This document shows positions 36,497 through 39,278 of a stretch of DNA of 39,278 bases, piece after piece. Position 1 is the stretch's first letter; each line of letters opens with the position of its first letter. The notes beneath the pieces are model-generated. The model had not been told where the DNA came from, ran no database searches, and saw nothing but the letters and a program-made list of their open reading frames with translations. The position numbers and the translations under genes were made by a program. Source of the DNA: a virus; IMG/VR virus record IMGVR_UViG_3300020160_000219, positions 1-39,278 of that record; one strand, written 5' to 3'.

Positions 36497-36943
36497 CTAT
36501 TCCTTAAAATACGTTGTTTCTAGCTTTTTAAACCCACGCTTTTCATAATCTATGGCTGGAGAACTAACCATTACCGTAGAACATACTATGTTTATGCGCC
36601 CGCTATCTAAAAACTCATTACCTTTTTTATTAAATTCCAGCCAAAGTTTGCCGCCTAACGTGCCTTTACGATACTCAGGCTTAACCCACCAAGCAAGCTC
36701 CTTTAATTCCAGCACTTTGGGACACCATACATTCGGCGTAATCACCGCTATAAGCATCCCGTTTAAATCATTGTCTACTAAAATAAATCCTTTCCCAGCA
36801 ATCAATTCATAAATCAGTTGAGCAAAATATTCGGGGTTCTGATTTACTGGGTCTTTTAAACTTTCTACTGGCGCTTCTTTTGCGTATTCACGCATCATTT
36901 CTGTTATCTTAAATATGTCGTATTTTGTCGCTAGTCTTATCAT
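36497..36943 (-). CDS. GNAT-family acetyltransferase inside the tail module
   Basis: This 148-residue protein starts MIRLATKYDIFKITEMMREYAKE and has the GNAT core LKELAWWVKPEYRKGTLGGKLW (V-x-P-x-x-R-x-G-x-x-G), followed by the AIDYEKRGFKKLETTYFK end. Placed where lambda has gpK (a peptidase) between the tip genes. Acceptor unknown; perhaps modification of a tail protein or a host target. A similar GNAT occurs in many aquatic phages. Confidence 0.85.
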   Translation of the reverse strand: MIRLATKYDIFKITEMMREYAKEAPVESLKDPVNQNPEYFAQLIYELIAGKGFILVDNDLNGMLIAVITPNVWCPKVLELKELAWWVKPEYRKGTLGGKLWLEFNKKGNEFLDSGRINIVCSTVMVSSPAIDYEKRGFKKLETTYFKE

Positions 36944-37533
36944 TAAGTCTTTCCAAATTGAAAGCTCAAGGTTGATATAAACGCTACCCTGTCCATACTG
37001 GTATCGTTTGGCGTAAAGAATTGCCAGCTATTGTTATTTGTGTATCGCCCCGCCGTTCTGTTTTGCAGAATAAGCTGGATAGATGAGGCTGATACGGTAA
37101 TAGTCCCTACGTATGATCTAGCTTCTTCCATCCATTGTTCGGATATTGAGTAGGAAGAAATATAGCCATTAAAATATTGATACAGCCCGCCAGTCCCGCC
37201 CGTAGTAATTAGCTCACCATTGGTATTAAAGAACCCGTGCCATGCCTCAATTTGTGAGCCTTTAATCTCTTGACCAAGCACCCAGCCTAGCATAGCCGTA
37301 TCAATACCGACCAAGGTAAAGGTCGTTTCGTTTGCCGTAGACTTAATATCACGCTGAGCATCACCCGCTTTCATTAATACTCCAAGGGCATTAAAAGGCT
37401 CAGAATCAACTGCGGGAATAGTTAAAGCACTAGGGGTAGAGGCAAAACGCCAAATTTCACTACCGCTAGTAACCCTTACAAAATCAGCATAGCGAATGTT
37501 ATTAGTATTTTCTACTGGATCAATAACGTTCAT
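36943..37533 (-). CDS. Minor tail protein (DUF2163/gpL-like position)
   Basis: This 196-residue protein starts MNVIDPVENTNNIRYADFVRVT and has GSEIWRFASTPSALTI, GIDTAMLGWVLGQEIKGSQIEAW and FFNTNGELITTGGTGGLYQYFNGYI. Like distal tail/hub proteins downstream of the tape measure gene, it is beta-rich. Overlaps the upstream gene by four bases and the GNAT by one. Family call by position. Confidence 0.7.
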   Translation of the reverse strand: MNVIDPVENTNNIRYADFVRVTSGSEIWRFASTPSALTIPAVDSEPFNALGVLMKAGDAQRDIKSTANETTFTLVGIDTAMLGWVLGQEIKGSQIEAWHGFFNTNGELITTGGTGGLYQYFNGYISSYSISEQWMEEARSYVGTITVSASSIQLILQNRTAGRYTNNNSWQFFTPNDTSMDRVAFISTLSFQFGKT

Positions 37534-38219
37534 AGCACGCTCTCAAACGCTTTAAACTCGCCTGACCATTGTATAAAGGAATCGTTTGCCATTGGCATTA
37601 GCGCATAGGTTGGGTAATCCCTTAGTATTACAGGGAAAGTAATCCCCGTATAAGTTGCCCCGCCTAAGCTCGTTGTTATTCCAAACTCGCCAATAACTGC
37701 CGCAACAGGGCTTGCTAATGTAGAAATTAGGTTACGATGAACTGGAATGTTTACGGTTGAGCCTGAGCCACGCAACACATCTGCTGTTGCTATATACGAG
37801 TAACGACCTACTTGGCAAAAATCACCCGCTTTAACAATATATTTAGTAGCTGAAAATGATGCTGTGCTTGGTAGCGATCCAAGAACTAAAACTTTATTGG
37901 CTGAGGCTGTTTGCCATGCGCAAGCTGATATTTGACCCGCAGTCATATCGCCTTGATACGCAATATAGTTTGTCCAGCCAGTTGTCCCAAAATTAAGATA
38001 TTGTTCCAGCGCTTTGTCGGGAATACGCAAGCTATTTAAAAGCCCTCGGCTTTTGCTATACAACAAATAATTCATAGGCTTGAGGCTAAACTCAAACGGC
38101 ACAACGGTTAAAACCTCGCTGGTTGTAATCCGCTGGTTACGGGAAAGCATTTGCCCTACGAACCGATGGTCGTTTACGTTGACTGATTCGCTAATGTAAA
38201 GAATGTCGTTTAAGCTCAT
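37530..38219 (-). CDS. Minor tail protein (distal tail-like)
   Basis: This 229-residue protein starts MSLNDILYISESVNVNDHRFVGQMLSRNQR and contains FEFSLKPMNYLLYSKSRGLLNSL, followed by beta-rich segments with FCQVGRYSYIATADVLRG. It is the first gene after the tape measure gene (TAATG overlap), the site of distal tail or gpM-type proteins. It could form the ring at the tail end. Function inferred from synteny. Confidence 0.7.
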   Translation of the reverse strand: MSLNDILYISESVNVNDHRFVGQMLSRNQRITTSEVLTVVPFEFSLKPMNYLLYSKSRGLLNSLRIPDKALEQYLNFGTTGWTNYIAYQGDMTAGQISACAWQTASANKVLVLGSLPSTASFSATKYIVKAGDFCQVGRYSYIATADVLRGSGSTVNIPVHRNLISTLASPVAAVIGEFGITTSLGGATYTGITFPVILRDYPTYALMPMANDSFIQWSGEFKAFESVL

Positions 38220-39278
38220 TATGTCCTCGATGCTGGTAAGCCCCGTGCGGCAGATTGATTAGCCGCCCATACGCTATTTTTGTTTTTAGCCAAGAATTGT
38301 TGCGCTGATTGAGTATCAATGGCTTGCATATTGGCAATATATGGTCCGTTGTATATAACTTGACCGCCGCCCATAGCATTAGAAAGCTGTCCATTAGGGA
38401 TAACTGTGCCGCCCCTGTGCGGAACAACAAGCTCAGGTCCACGCTCACCCACAATGTATGGGGTATTGGCTGTAACTGATCCACCCTTTTCACGACCTTG
38501 ATATTGCTGGTTACGAATCATATTGACCCGCATCATACCCGCCGCAATAGCCACGCCCGCCGCCGCCGCACCCAGCGCTGGTCCGATGATTGGGATTCCA
38601 GCTAAAGACGTAAAGGCTTTTTGTGCGCCCGTGTAGGTATCAATAATAGCGTTGACAATACTAAACGCTTTCCATGCCGCAAACGCCGCTTTAGATTGCT
38701 GACCTAACACTTGGAAATTGTCTACTAATTGATTTAATCCGTCTTTTTCTACGTTAGTAAGAATTTGTTGAGTTCTAATCTTTTCTTCTTTAATGCGCAA
38801 TTCTTTCTCAGCCGCATCGCCAGCTAGTTGCGTCATAAATCCATACGCATCTGCTTGCTGTTTTAAAACATCTATTTTTTTACGGGCTTCGTCTGTGCCT
38901 TTAGTTTCTTCAATGGCTATTTGTTTTTTTAGGTCAAGTTGCATCTTGAGGTTTTCATCCTCAAGCGCATAACGAATTTTTTTAATTTCAGCGTCAGATT
39001 CACTTAATCCCATTAATTCTGTTTCACGGGCAATCTGTTGACTTACTGTGCTAAGTTGTTCTACTCTAATCTTAAACGATTCACGTAAAGCGGCTAATTC
39101 TCCAGCCAGCCCAGTTTCCTTTTGGCTTGCTTTTTTATATCCTTTAGCCGTTCCCGCCGCTGGCTTAGTGCCTTCGCCTTCTTTTTTGTTAAGCTGATCC
39201 GTTACCATTATTTCTTGTTGCTTGGCTTGGATCATTGCTAGCCGTGCTTTTAACCCAGCTTTCATATACTCAGGGTCA
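38219..39278 (-). CDS. Tail tape measure protein, C-terminal part
   Basis: This continues in frame from bases 1-905 through the join. The N-terminal portion here is a coiled coil (about 38700-39150), rich in Lys, Glu, Gln. The hydrophobic region FAAWKAFSIVNAIIDTYTGAQKAF and GIPIIGPALGAAAAGVAIAAGMM would be the channel-forming part. The end GGSVTANTPYIVGERGPELV followed by a Gly-rich tail is a signature of tape measure C-termini. Stop overlaps the next start (TAATG). Confidence 0.92.
   Translation of the reverse strand, partial: DPEYMKAGLKARLAMIQAKQQEIMVTDQLNKKEGEGTKPAAGTAKGYKKASQKETGLAGELAALRESFKIRVEQLSTVSQQIARETELMGLSESDAEIKKIRYALEDENLKMQLDLKKQIAIEETKGTDEARKKIDVLKQQADAYGFMTQLAGDAAEKELRIKEEKIRTQQILTNVEKDGLNQLVDNFQVLGQQSKAAFAAWKAFSIVNAIIDTYTGAQKAFTSLAGIPIIGPALGAAAAGVAIAAGMMRVNMIRNQQYQGREKGGSVTANTPYIVGERGPELVVPHRGGTVIPNGQLSNAMGGGQVIYNGPYIANMQAIDTQSAQQFLAKNKNSVWAANQSAARGLPASRT
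39180..39278. repeat. Right copy of 99-bp terminal overlap
   Basis: Identical to bases 1-99. The joined molecule keeps the tape measure frame open, which supports closure here. Confidence 0.95.

Overview
The window is a tailed-phage genome closed on itself. Its first 99 bases (1-99) recur exactly as its last 99 (39180-39278), so the molecule is about 39,179 bp, and the tape measure gene runs across the join (905 down to 1, then 39179 down to 38219). Gene content is that of a siphovirus with an HK97-type head, a P27-family small terminase and an HNH nuclease beside the terminase. The host is probably Gram-negative: sigma70-like promoters, a holin/M15 endolysin cassette, heptosyltransferase-like (GT9) domains. 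The moderately AT-rich composition and collagen-like fibre resemble phages of freshwater Betaproteobacteria, but that is inference. No integrase, CI-type repressor, polymerase or helicase was recognised.

Layout. (1) A divergent control region at 18956-19121 separates a leftward Cro/YdaS-like regulator from a rightward early operon. (2) The early operon (19122-23507, plus strand) has two promoters that share a 12-base motif in their spacers. It encodes small hypothetical and membrane proteins, then an ERF annealing protein, a YqaJ exonuclease, SSB and a winged-helix protein. (3) Leftward from the regulator lies about 400 bp of highly structured non-coding sequence. It includes an attenuator-like RNA: a mini-ORF, a long stem and a U-run. 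(4) Then come a replication-associated protein, NinB, a secreted protein with its own promoter, small membrane proteins, a YbcO-like nuclease, RusA and a terminator. (5) From 16039 to 12114 is an accessory cluster: glycosyltransferase, GNAT, IbrA-like PAPS-reductase-family protein, IbrB-like ParB protein, a second ParB-domain protein and a DUF5856-like protein. (6) HNH, a 200 bp gap holding a chromosomal-type parS palindrome, TerS, TerL, portal, protease, two tandem HK97-fold capsid paralogues, connectors, tail tube, the G/GT frameshift pair and the tape measure gene follow. (7) Across the join, still leftward, are tail-tip genes, a GNAT, a J-like protein, many fibre genes, a 1018-residue G-X-S collagen-like fibre, a methyltransferase/glycosyltransferase fusion with a split GT9, and the lysis cassette, which ends tail-to-tail with the early operon.

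The observations most worth following are the IbrA/IbrB/ParB/GNAT/glycosyltransferase cluster as a candidate modification or counter-defence system, the parS site next to the terminase genes, the two capsid paralogues separated by a strong terminator, the attenuator-like leader RNA, and the twin early promoters with a common operator-like spacer.
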